16,689 nt of DNA. Source: Flavobacteriaceae bacterium (GTDB lineage: Bacteria; Bacteroidota; Bacteroidia; Flavobacteriales; Flavobacteriaceae). The stretch spans positions 1-16,689 of the forward strand of contig JAGQYU010000063.1 of assembly GCA_020435885.1 (NCBI GenBank). Reading direction: 5' to 3'. The position numbers and the translations under genes are program-made. Below are positions 7,098-14,702 of this stretch, piece by piece (within the stretch, counting starts at the first letter, position 1; the number at the start of each line of letters is the position of its first letter). The notes under the pieces are model-generated. The model had not been told where the DNA came from and ran no database searches. It saw nothing but the letters and a program-made list of their open reading frames with translations.

Positions 7098-8156
7098 TTA
7101 CAATATTTTACTTAATAAATTGATATACAATTGAATTCCTTCTTCAATTTCGTTTACATAAATGAATTCATCTGCAGTATGCGAACGAAGTGAATCACCC
7201 GGACCTAATTTCAGCGATGGACAACTTAATACTGCTTGATCTGATAAAGTAGGTGAACCGTATGTTTTTCGTCCTAAAGCAATCCCTGCCTGTACTAAAG
7301 GATGTTCAACAGGAATTGATGAAGAGTTCAACCTGAGTGAGCGGGCTTTTACTTCTACGTTTACGTGTTCTTTTACAATATCTAGCACTTGTTGGTTAGA
7401 ATATTTATCTGTTACACGTACATCAACTACAAATCTGCATTCAGCAGGAATAACATTATGTTGATTGCCCGCTTCAATTTGAGTAACTGTCATTCTTACT
7501 TTTCCTAACGTTTCAGATTCTTCAGGAAACTCAAAAGTTCTAAACCACTCAACAGCTTCCATGGCTTTGTAAATGGAATTCTCTCCCAACCCATGTGCGG
7601 CATGCCCAGCTTTTCCGTAAGCACAACAGTCTAAAACCAGTAAACCTTTTTCGGCAATAGCTAGCTGCATTTGCGTAGGTTCTCCAACAATAGCAACATC
7701 AATAGGAGGTAATAGCGGCAATACACTATTTAAACCATTAGGGCCTGAACTCTCCTCTTCCGCGGAAGCGACCACAATCAAATTATATTTCAGATCTTCT
7801 TTCTCATAAAAATAGGTAAACAATGCCAGTAGCGAAACCAAACAACCACCAGCATCATTACTACCCAAACCATATAATTTACCATCAATGACTTCTGCTT
7901 TAAAAGGATCTCTGGTGTATGCCTGATTAGGTTTAACAGTATCATGATGAGAATTTAAAAGGATGGTAGGTTTTGTTGTATCAAAAAACTTATTCTTTGC
8001 CCAAATGTTATGATTACTTCTTTCAAATTTAATATTATGATCTGCAAACCAATCCATGATCAACAGTGCAGTTTCTGCCTCTTCTGAAGAAAAGGAAGGT
8101 TGCTCAATCAGGTTTTTGAGTAATACTATAGCTTCTTTGGTTAGTTGTTGTATCAT
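7098..8156 (-). CDS. argE: M20 family N-acyl-citrulline/N-acyl-ornithine deacylase (ArgE type)
   Basis: 352 residues from the ATG at 8156. A start six codons upstream is possible, but the 8156 ATG overlaps the argB TGA in an ATGA junction, the coupling used elsewhere in this operon. It is a zinc peptidase of family M20. Metal-site motifs are LLNSHHDTVKP (67-77, His70 and Asp72), GLGSNDAGG (96-104, Asp101) and ASAEEESSGPNG (130-141). The dimerisation domain includes GKAGHAAHG and AGNQHNVIPAECRFVVDVRV, and the last His ligand is expected in LRSHTADEF. In this operon the transcarbamylase works on acylated ornithine, so this enzyme should remove the acyl group from N-acyl-citrulline to give citrulline. 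No argJ is present, which agrees with a linear rather than a cyclic acyl pathway. A DapE-like reaction is the alternative, but the context makes it unlikely. Confidence 0.88.
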   Translation of the reverse strand: MIQQLTKEAIVLLKNLIEQPSFSSEEAETALLIMDWFADHNIKFERSNHNIWAKNKFFDTTKPTILLNSHHDTVKPNQAYTRDPFKAEVIDGKLYGLGSNDAGGCLVSLLALFTYFYEKEDLKYNLIVVASAEEESSGPNGLNSVLPLLPPIDVAIVGEPTQMQLAIAEKGLLVLDCCAYGKAGHAAHGLGENSIYKAMEAVEWFRTFEFPEESETLGKVRMTVTQIEAGNQHNVIPAECRFVVDVRVTDKYSNQQVLDIVKEHVNVEVKARSLRLNSSSIPVEHPLVQAGIALGRKTYGSPTLSDQAVLSCPSLKLGPGDSLRSHTADEFIYVNEIEEGIQLYINLLSKIL

Positions 8157-8935
8157 AACGTTAATGTTGTACACAATTGATTTGTATTGGCTATAACTGC
8201 TGGGTGCCCAATAATAATCTTTGAAACACCTTTATTCAATGCATAAAAACAATTTTCTAGTTTTGGTAACATACCATCATTGATGATTCCATCGTTTTTT
8301 AAAGATTTATATTTCTCAGTGTCAATCTTTTCAATTACAGAATCATCATTATTTATATCAGTAAGAACCCCTTTTTTCTCAAAACAATAGGTAATGGTTA
8401 CTTCGTAATCTTTTGAAAGCGCTGTTGCCACTTCAGAAGTAATTGTATCTGCATTTGTATTGAGTAATTGCCCTTTTTTATCATGAGTAATAGCACATAA
8501 AACGGGAGTTAGCCCATTATTTAACAATACTTTAAAGGTTTTATTTTCAACAACATCCACATCTCCGGCAAAACCGTAATCTATGTCTTTTACTATGCGT
8601 TTATGTGCTTTGATGCTATTACCATCTGCTCCGGAAAGTCCAATGGCATTACAGTTGTTTTGTTGCAGTTGTGCTACAATGTTCTTATTGATAAGCCCCG
8701 CATAGACCATAGTTACTACTTCTAACGTAGCTTGGTCTGTAATACGTCTGCCACCAACCATTTTGGGTTCAATACCGATGCTTTTTAGTAACTCACTTGC
8801 TTTTTTGCCGCCTCCATGTACTAAAATTTTCTTACCTGATAGATATACAAAATCTTTTAAAAACTCACTTAGAGAAGCCTCATCATTGATAACGTTGCCA
8901 CCAATTTTAATGATATGTAAGGGTTCTTTACGCAT
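8153..8935 (-). CDS. argB: N-acylglutamate kinase (acetylglutamate kinase family)
   Basis: 260 residues of the amino acid kinase family. It phosphorylates the gamma-carboxylate of N-acylglutamate with ATP, the second pathway step. Motifs visible are IIKIGGNVI (8-16), LVHGGGKKASELL (38-50), GGRRITD (61-67), GLSGADGNSI near 99-108 and LNTNADTITSEVA (158-170). These correspond to the ATP- and acylglutamate-binding segments. The length is like the E. coli enzyme (258). It lacks the N-terminal helix of arginine-inhibited hexameric kinases, so direct feedback inhibition by arginine is less likely and control may rest on transcription. It overlaps argF' by 8 nt and argE by 4 nt. If the pathway uses succinylated intermediates, its substrate would be N-succinylglutamate. 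Confidence 0.95.
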   Translation of the reverse strand: MRKEPLHIIKIGGNVINDEASLSEFLKDFVYLSGKKILVHGGGKKASELLKSIGIEPKMVGGRRITDQATLEVVTMVYAGLINKNIVAQLQQNNCNAIGLSGADGNSIKAHKRIVKDIDYGFAGDVDVVENKTFKVLLNNGLTPVLCAITHDKKGQLLNTNADTITSEVATALSKDYEVTITYCFEKKGVLTDINNDDSVIEKIDTEKYKSLKNDGIINDGMLPKLENCFYALNKGVSKIIIGHPAVIANTNQLCTTLTL

Positions 8936-9875
8936 TTTCTAATATCTTTTTAAGCACTATTTGAGCGGCATAAGTTCTATTGTTAGCTTGTGGAATGACA
9001 ATAGAATTTTCGCTATCCAACACCTCATCTGCCACTACTACATTTCTCCTTACCGGAAGACAATGCATAAATTTAGCACTATTTGTCAATTGCATTTTAG
9101 CATTTGTTATTATCCAGTTTTTATCTGTACTGAGTATTTTTCCATATTCTGTATAAGAGCTCCAGTTTTTAGCATAGATAAAATCCGCATCAGCGAAAGC
9201 CTTATTTTGATCATATTCCACTGGTACGCCTTCCATAATTTCATTATTTAGTTCATATCCTTTAGGATGTGTAACTACTAATTCGGCGTAAGTATTTTTG
9301 ATAAATTCCACAAAAGAATTTGCCACAGCCTGTGGCAATGCTCTTGGGTGCGGAGCCCAACTCAATACCACTTTTGGACGCTCTTTTTGTTGAAATTCCT
9401 TTATGGTGATGGCATCGGCCAACGCTTGTAACGGATGGCCCGTAGCACTTTCTAAACTGATAACAGGTACCGTTGCAAATTTCACAAAAGAACTGATCAC
9501 TTTTTCGGCATAGTCTTCTTCTCTATTTTTTAACTCTGCAAAAGCCCTGATAGCGAGTACATCACAATATTGTGAAATAACTTGAGCTGCTTCTTTTACA
9601 TGCTCAGCACCGTTGTTTTCCATTACAGCTCCATCTTCAAATTCCAACACCCAACCATCATTTGAAATGTTCATTACAATGACATCCATACCTAAATTCA
9701 ATGCCGCTTTTTGCGTACTCAAACGTGTACGCAAACTGGGATTAAAGAATAACATCCCTAAAACTTTTCGCTTACCCAGTTGCTCAAAAGCAAAAGGATT
9801 TTTCTTTAAAGCAATAGCTTCTTCAACCAATATGGGTAGTGATATAACATCTTTTATGGAAGTATATTTTTTCAT
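8928..9875 (-). CDS. argF': N-acyl-ornithine carbamoyltransferase (ArgF', probably N-succinyl-L-ornithine)
   Basis: 315 residues. The carbamoyl-phosphate motif is FFNPSLRTRLSTQ (43-55). Further motifs are ATGHPLQALADAIT, the carbamoyl-binding HPLQ, and HCLPVRR near the C-terminus, where ordinary ornithine transcarbamylases have HCLP. The segments ISQYCDVLAIRAF and SWAPHPRALPQAVANSF closely follow the Bacteroides fragilis N-succinylornithine enzyme as I remember it, not classical ArgF. Position 90 is Ala (NNGAEHVKEAA, 87-97). The aligned residue is Pro90 in the B. fragilis succinyl enzyme and Glu92 in the Xanthomonas N-acetyl enzyme. Published mutants of that Glu to Ala, Pro, Ser or Val switch specificity to succinylornithine, so this enzyme is predicted to prefer N-succinylornithine. 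The gene starts 2 nt after argD and overlaps argB by 8 nt. Confidence 0.94.
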   Translation of the reverse strand: MKKYTSIKDVISLPILVEEAIALKKNPFAFEQLGKRKVLGMLFFNPSLRTRLSTQKAALNLGMDVIVMNISNDGWVLEFEDGAVMENNGAEHVKEAAQVISQYCDVLAIRAFAELKNREEDYAEKVISSFVKFATVPVISLESATGHPLQALADAITIKEFQQKERPKVVLSWAPHPRALPQAVANSFVEFIKNTYAELVVTHPKGYELNNEIMEGVPVEYDQNKAFADADFIYAKNWSSYTEYGKILSTDKNWIITNAKMQLTNSAKFMHCLPVRRNVVVADEVLDSENSIVIPQANNRTYAAQIVLKKILENA

Positions 9876-9877
9876 TT

Positions 9878-11011
9878 CTATAACTGATTTAGCAACTCTT
9901 TCAAAGCAGCGAAAAATATATCGATATGTTCTTTGGTAACCGTTAACGGAGGAAGTATCCGCAATAATTTTTTGTTATTGGCACTTCCGGTAAAAATATG
10001 CTTATCGTAGATCATTTTTTTTCTGAGCTCGCCAACTTCAAAATCAAATTCCAACCCCAACATTAAACCTTTGCCTTTTATCTTTTTTACTTGCGGAATC
10101 TTTTTTGCTTCAGCAATAAAATACGCAGACATATCATTTACATTAGATAACAGATTCTCTTTCTCCAATGTGTCAATTACAGCTATTCCGGCAGCACAGG
10201 CAAGGTGACTACCCCCAAAAGTTGTTCCTAGCATTCCATAAGAAGCTTCAAACTTTGGAGAAATCAAAATACCACCTATTGGGAAACCGTTACCCATACC
10301 CTTTGCTAGTGAAATGATATCCGGATTTATATCATGATACTGATGTGCAAAAAAACGCCCGCTTCTGCCATAACCGGACTGCACTTCATCCAAAATCAAA
10401 ACAACATCGTATTCAACACACAGGTTTTCCAAACCTTTAAAGAAATCTTTTGTTCCTTCATCCAAACCACCAACTCCTTGAACACCTTCAATGATTACGG
10501 CACAAACATCTCCTTTTTTCAATTCTGCTTCTACCAACCCTATCTTATTGAGTGGCAAAAAAGTAACAGGATTGCATTTATTTATAGGCGCATTGATCTT
10601 TGGGTTGTCCGTAACAGAAACCGCCGCAGATGTCCTTCCATGGAAAGAATTTTCAAAAGCAATAACCCTTGCTTTGTTAGTATGAAAAGATGCTAATTTT
10701 AGGGCATTTTCATTAGCCTCGGCACCTGTACTGCATAAAAAAAGTGTATAATCCGGATAGCCGGAGAAAGCACCTAATTTTTCAGCTAATTCTTCCTGTA
10801 AAGGATTTTGGATAGCATTGGAATAAAATCCCAACGTAGCTACCTGCTCACTTATTTTTGAAACATAAGTGGGATGTGAGTGCCCAATGGAAATAACACC
10901 ATGGCCTCCATAAAAATCTAAATACTCTACGCCTTTATCGTCATATACGATACAGTCTTTTGCCCTAACGGGAGTCACATCATATAGCGGATATACATCA
11001 AATAATTTCAT
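9878..11011 (-). CDS. argD: N-acyl-ornithine aminotransferase (acetylornithine transaminase family)
   Basis: 377 residues from the ATG at 11011. A TTG three codons upstream is also open but less likely. It is a class III PLP-dependent aminotransferase that turns N-acylglutamate semialdehyde plus glutamate into N-acyl-ornithine and 2-oxoglutarate. Motifs in order are DFYGGHGVISIGHSHP (32-47), CSTGAEANENALKLA (93-107), NSFHGRTSAA (121-130), VIIEGVQGVGG (172-182), LDEVQSGYGRSG (207-218) and SLAKGMGNGFPIGG, with Lys237 as the Schiff-base lysine. The length agrees with the flavobacterial ArgD group. It lies 9 nt after proC and 2 nt before argF'. Whether the acyl group is acetyl or succinyl cannot be read from this protein alone. 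Confidence 0.95.
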   Translation of the reverse strand: MKLFDVYPLYDVTPVRAKDCIVYDDKGVEYLDFYGGHGVISIGHSHPTYVSKISEQVATLGFYSNAIQNPLQEELAEKLGAFSGYPDYTLFLCSTGAEANENALKLASFHTNKARVIAFENSFHGRTSAAVSVTDNPKINAPINKCNPVTFLPLNKIGLVEAELKKGDVCAVIIEGVQGVGGLDEGTKDFFKGLENLCVEYDVVLILDEVQSGYGRSGRFFAHQYHDINPDIISLAKGMGNGFPIGGILISPKFEASYGMLGTTFGGSHLACAAGIAVIDTLEKENLLSNVNDMSAYFIAEAKKIPQVKKIKGKGLMLGLEFDFEVGELRKKMIYDKHIFTGSANNKKLLRILPPLTVTKEHIDIFFAALKELLNQL

Positions 11012-11020
11012 GACCTGCAA

Positions 11021-11809
11021 TTAAGATATGTTACTAATTTTTTCGTACGAAGCTACCAAACCTCTAATAAGTGATGAACTCAATCCTCTGTGTTCCATTT
11101 CATTAAGCCCTTCTATAGTACAACCCATAGGGGTAGTAACTTTATCAATTTCCTCTTCGGGATGATTACCTGATTCTAACAACAAACTAGCGGCGCCCAA
11201 ACAGGTTTGAGTAGCCATTTGCTGTGCCACATGCGATTCAAAGCCCAACTGTATGGCTCCTTGTGTTGTGGCACGTATCAAGCGCATCCAAAAAGCAATA
11301 CCACTAGCACAAATAACCGTGGCGGCACGCATCATTTCTTCTTCTATCACTACTGTGCTTCCCATTCTGTTAAATATGGCCGAGGCCAATTCTATACGTT
11401 TTTTACCTTTATCATTACTGCATAAACAAGTAATAGATTTTCCTACAGAAATAGCTGTATTTGGCATAGATCGGATAATATAATGATCGCTACCAATAAT
11501 AGACTCCATACGGTCTATTTTGAACCCTGTAATAGTAGATATAATAACGTGCTTATCTGTTAGCAGGTCTGCAACATCTCCCAAAATATATTCAAAATGC
11601 CCCGGTTGTACCGAGAAGATAAGTATATCCGAATTTTTAACCGCTTCTCTGTTATCATCAGTAACCGTAACACCCTTATATTCTGTCCAATCTGCAATAT
11701 GATCAGGATTTCTTTTGGTGAGGTATAATGTAGTGATGGCATTGTTAACAATAAGTCCTTTTGCAATGGACAAGCCTAAATTTCCTGCACCTATAATTGC
11801 TATTTTCAT
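11021..11809 (-). CDS. proC: Pyrroline-5-carboxylate reductase, embedded in the arginine operon
   Basis: 262 residues. It reduces 1-pyrroline-5-carboxylate to proline with NAD(P)H. The N-terminal Rossmann fold begins MKIAIIGAGNLGLSIAKGL with the Gly-x-Gly-x-x-Gly loop at 7-12. It is followed by ILIFSVQPG, IISTITGFKIDRM and RSMPNTAISVG, all conserved in ProC. The C-terminal dimerisation helix region carries TTPMGCTIEGLNEMEHRGLSSSLIRG, the family signature. The protein has the usual length. No proA or proB is in the window. Its place between argC (12 nt upstream) and argD (9 nt downstream) puts proline formation under the same control as arginine. It may use pyrroline-5-carboxylate derived from glutamate or from ornithine. 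Confidence 0.92.
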   Translation of the reverse strand: MKIAIIGAGNLGLSIAKGLIVNNAITTLYLTKRNPDHIADWTEYKGVTVTDDNREAVKNSDILIFSVQPGHFEYILGDVADLLTDKHVIISTITGFKIDRMESIIGSDHYIIRSMPNTAISVGKSITCLCSNDKGKKRIELASAIFNRMGSTVVIEEEMMRAATVICASGIAFWMRLIRATTQGAIQLGFESHVAQQMATQTCLGAASLLLESGNHPEEEIDKVTTPMGCTIEGLNEMEHRGLSSSLIRGLVASYEKISNIS

Positions 11810-11821
11810 TTTATATTATTT

Positions 11822-12799
11822 TTAAAAATATGTTGCTTTTAACTGCAATCCTTCCTTTTCGTCAAAACCGAACATAAGATTCATATTTTGTACGGCTTGC
11901 CCTGATGCACCTTTCAATAAATTATCTATTATACTGCTAATAAGCAACTTATTATTATGTTTATGCAGATGTAACAAACATTTGTTAGTATTAATTACTT
12001 GTTTTAAGTGCAATGTTTCATCACTTATAAAAGTAAAAGCTGCATATTTATAAAAATCTATGTACATTTTTTTAGCGTCCTCTAAAGAGCCTTCAAAATC
12101 GGTGTAAAGCGTTGCAAAAATGCCCCTGCTGAAATTACCACGATTTGGCATAAAATACAATTCATTGGTAAATGATGGCTGTAGCTGATGTACACTTTCT
12201 CCAATCTCACCTAAATGCTGATGTGTAAAAGGTTTATAGTATGAAAAATTATTGTCTCTCCAAGCAAAATGCGAAGTTGCAGATAATGATGTTCCTGCAC
12301 CGGTAGCCCCCGTAGTGGCGTTGATGTGAACATCCTCAACTAAAAGATTGTTTTTGGCTAGTGGCAATAATGCCAGTTGTATGGCTGTTGCAAAGCACCC
12401 CGGATTTGCAATATAATTTGCTTTTTGTATAGCCTTTTTATTCAATTCAGGTAATCCGTATATGAATTCTTTCTCCTGAAAAACAGCATCATTCTTAAGT
12501 CTAAAATCATTACTTAGATCAATAATCTTGGTATTTTTAGAAAAATTGTGTTGTTCTAAAAAAGCCTTTGAATTTCCGTGTCCTAAACAAAGGAAAACTA
12601 CATCTACATTTAGATTTACAGCGTTTGTAAACTTCATATCTGTATCCCCCAACAAGTCCTGATGTACTTTGTGCAAATAATTTCCGGCATTAGAAGTACT
12701 GTACACAAAATCAATCTCAACTTCTTTATGGTTGAGTAAAATCCGTATCAGTTCTCCGGCTGTGTAGCCTGCTCCACCAACTATTCCTGCTAACATCAT
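11822..12799 (-). CDS. argC: N-acyl-gamma-glutamyl-phosphate reductase
   Basis: 325 residues. It reduces N-acylglutamyl phosphate to the semialdehyde with NADPH. The N-terminal NADP-binding loop is GIVGGAGYTAGELIRIL (5-21). The catalytic cysteine lies in YIANPGCFATAIQLALLPL (Cys135). The later GATGAGTSLS (NATTGATGAGTS) and SHFAWRDNNFSYYKPFTHQH segments are typical of the family. The length is about 10-20 residues below the E. coli protein and usual for Bacteroidetes. The gene starts with two adjacent ATG codons. The first (12799) overlaps the argG TGA in an ATGA junction and is chosen for that reason, though 12796 is equally possible. Confidence 0.96.
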   Translation of the reverse strand: MMLAGIVGGAGYTAGELIRILLNHKEVEIDFVYSTSNAGNYLHKVHQDLLGDTDMKFTNAVNLNVDVVFLCLGHGNSKAFLEQHNFSKNTKIIDLSNDFRLKNDAVFQEKEFIYGLPELNKKAIQKANYIANPGCFATAIQLALLPLAKNNLLVEDVHINATTGATGAGTSLSATSHFAWRDNNFSYYKPFTHQHLGEIGESVHQLQPSFTNELYFMPNRGNFSRGIFATLYTDFEGSLEDAKKMYIDFYKYAAFTFISDETLHLKQVINTNKCLLHLHKHNNKLLISSIIDNLLKGASGQAVQNMNLMFGFDEKEGLQLKATYF

Positions 12800-13983
12800 A
12801 CCCCTTTGTTTACTTGATTATATATTTTATTCTGATTTGCCAGTATTTTAATAAATCCTTTAGCATCATCGGCTGTCCAACCACTATTAGTTTCGCCGTA
12901 AGATGCTACTTTTGAGCTCATCAGATCGTGAGCAGACATAACACCGTCTAACATAAACCTGTATGGCATCAACGTAACAATTACATCGCCTGTAACATTC
13001 CTTTGTGAATCATCTAAAAATGCTTCAAAATTTCGCATTACCTCATCCAAATAATGGCCTTCGTGTAATAAATTACCATACCAACTGGAAATGTATTCTT
13101 TATGTTGCAACTGCCACTTGGTGAGTACATGTTTTTCAAGTAGATGATGCGCTTTAATGATAATCATTGGGCCGCCAGCTTCAAAACCTACTCTACCTTT
13201 AATCCCAATAATCGTATCCCCTACATGAATATCTCGTCCTATAGCATATTTAGCTGCCAATTCGTTGAGTTTTTGAATGTTGTTTTCAGAGGTGTCTTTC
13301 ACATAATTAATGGCAATAAGTTCACCCTTCTCAAAACTCAGTTTTACTTTTTCAGGTTGTTGCTTTTCCAACTGACTTGGATAAGCACTTTCAGGTAATG
13401 GTTCATGTGAAGTTAGTGTTTCTACACCTCCAACACTAGTGCCCCACAAGCCTTTATTGATGGAATATTTTGCCTTTTCCCAAGAGAGATCAACTCCTTT
13501 GCCTTTTAAATACTCTATTTCTTCCTGCCTAGACAGTTTTAAATCTCTAATTGGTGTAATAATCTCAATTTCAGGAGCTAATATCTGAAAAATCATATCA
13601 AACCTAACCTGATCATTACCAGCACCGGTACTGCCATGTGCTATATGTTTGGCTCCAATTCTTTTGGCATAGCTGACTATTTCTATGGCTTGTATGATAC
13701 GCTCTGCACTAACTGACAGCGGATATGTATTATTTTTTAAAACATTTCCATATATTAAATATCGTACCACCTTTTTGTAGAACATAGAAACCGCATCAAT
13801 ACATTTATAAGATGCAGCTCCTAAAGCATAAGCATTTTGTTCAATTTTCTTGATGTCACTTTCAGTAAAACCACCTGTATTTACACTAACTGCATGTACT
13901 TCAAAACCTTGGTCAGCTGAAAGATATTTTGCACAAAATGAAGTGTCAAGTCCGCCACTATAGGCTATAACTACTTTTTTCAT
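12796..13983 (-). CDS. argG: Argininosuccinate synthase
   Basis: 395 residues. It joins citrulline and aspartate with ATP to give argininosuccinate and AMP. The ATP pyrophosphatase P-loop is VVIAYSGGLDTSFCAKYL (4-21). Also visible are KHIAHGSTGAGNDQVRFD, the citrulline/aspartate-binding stretch, and SINKGLWGTSVGGVETL. ArgG proteins have the same layout. The length agrees with the family (about 400). The gene is the second enzyme of the operon. Its ATG overlaps the TGA of the GNAT gene (ATGA, 4 nt), and its own TGA overlaps argC in the same way, so the three are likely translated as a coupled series. Confidence 0.97.
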   Translation of the reverse strand: MKKVVIAYSGGLDTSFCAKYLSADQGFEVHAVSVNTGGFTESDIKKIEQNAYALGAASYKCIDAVSMFYKKVVRYLIYGNVLKNNTYPLSVSAERIIQAIEIVSYAKRIGAKHIAHGSTGAGNDQVRFDMIFQILAPEIEIITPIRDLKLSRQEEIEYLKGKGVDLSWEKAKYSINKGLWGTSVGGVETLTSHEPLPESAYPSQLEKQQPEKVKLSFEKGELIAINYVKDTSENNIQKLNELAAKYAIGRDIHVGDTIIGIKGRVGFEAGGPMIIIKAHHLLEKHVLTKWQLQHKEYISSWYGNLLHEGHYLDEVMRNFEAFLDDSQRNVTGDVIVTLMPYRFMLDGVMSAHDLMSSKVASYGETNSGWTADDAKGFIKILANQNKIYNQVNKGV

Positions 13984-14609
13984 GATTTTTTATTTTTAAG
14001 GAATATGGATTGTTTGATGTTTTTTAATCGTTGTAGGACCTTTCTATTATATGGATGCTCATGGATCTCTTCTTTAGGGTTTTTCTTTTCATCCGGATCA
14101 TAAAGCATCCCTGTACACAAACACATTTTACGGTCTGTTCTAGTTAAAATATCATAGTTTTTACAAGTTTGACAACCTTTCCAAAACGCTGGGTCATCAG
14201 TTAATTCAGAAAAAGTAACGGGTCTGTATCCTAAATCATAATTGATCTTCATTACAGCTAACCCCGTAGTTATGCCAAATATTTTAGCATCAGGATATTT
14301 CTTTCTCGTGTAATCGAAAATTACTTTTTTGATCTTCTTTGCAAGCCCTACATTACGATAATCCGGATGAACTATCAATCCTGAATTGGCAACAAACTTA
14401 CCATGCCCCCATGCTTCAATATAGCAAAAACCGGCAAACTTATCGCCATCTAGAGCAATAACCGCATTGTTGTTTTCTAGCTTAGTGATAATATACTCCG
14501 GAGTTCTTTTGGCAATACCTGTACCTCGAACCTTAGCAGATTCTTCTATAGTATCACAAATTAAAGATGCATATTTACTATGCGATTTATCAGCAATCAC
14601 TATCTCCAT
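13980..14609 (-). CDS. GNAT-family N-acyltransferase, candidate N-acylglutamate synthase
   Basis: 209 residues from the ATG at 14609. The frame stays open upstream to a GTG at 14696, but that stretch holds the attenuator-type hairpin. The GNAT fold begins directly at MEIVIADKSH, so 14609 is chosen. The acyl-CoA binding motif A is GLIVHPDYRNVGLAKKIKK (77-95). After the GNAT core comes an unusual tail with four cysteines (Cys146, 149, 163, 165: CQTC and CLC), which could bind a metal, then a basic C-terminus. As first gene of a complete operon that lacks argA and argJ, it is the natural candidate for making N-acetyl- or N-succinylglutamate from glutamate and acyl-CoA. It is not similar in layout to classical ArgA, which has a kinase-like N-terminal domain. 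The role is inferred from context. The fold is seen directly. Confidence 0.86.
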   Translation of the reverse strand: MEIVIADKSHSKYASLICDTIEESAKVRGTGIAKRTPEYIITKLENNNAVIALDGDKFAGFCYIEAWGHGKFVANSGLIVHPDYRNVGLAKKIKKVIFDYTRKKYPDAKIFGITTGLAVMKINYDLGYRPVTFSELTDDPAFWKGCQTCKNYDILTRTDRKMCLCTGMLYDPDEKKNPKEEIHEHPYNRKVLQRLKNIKQSIFLKNKKS

Positions 14610-14655
14610 TGTCGGAATTAGATTTATTAAATTTTGTTGAAAATTATTTTGAATT

Positions 14656-14683
14656 AAAAAAGAACCGGACTCACCTAAGTTCC
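14656..14683 (-). terminator. Attenuator-type hairpin with U run between the Arg leader and the GNAT gene
   Basis: On the minus strand GGAACT (14683-14678) can pair with GGTTC and the next U. After a 2-nt bulge, GG (14675-14674) pairs with CC, closing a 5-nt loop, and the stem is followed directly by six U (14661-14656). This is the form of an intrinsic terminator of moderate strength. It lies 19 nt after the stop of the Arg-rich leader and 46 nt before the first enzyme gene, where an attenuator belongs. One G-U pair and the bulge weaken the stem. Confidence 0.55.
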
Positions 14684-14702
14684 AAAAAATAAACACATAC
14701 CC

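Noticed and set aside
10334..10696. Long open frames antisense to arg genes, for example this one opposite argD
   Set aside because: It lies entirely within a well-supported gene on the other strand. It has no recognisable domain and reads like a mirrored coding frame.
14610..14696. N-terminal extension of the GNAT protein from GTG 14696
   Set aside because: The stretch holds a hairpin with U6, and the GNAT fold starts at the ATG at 14609.
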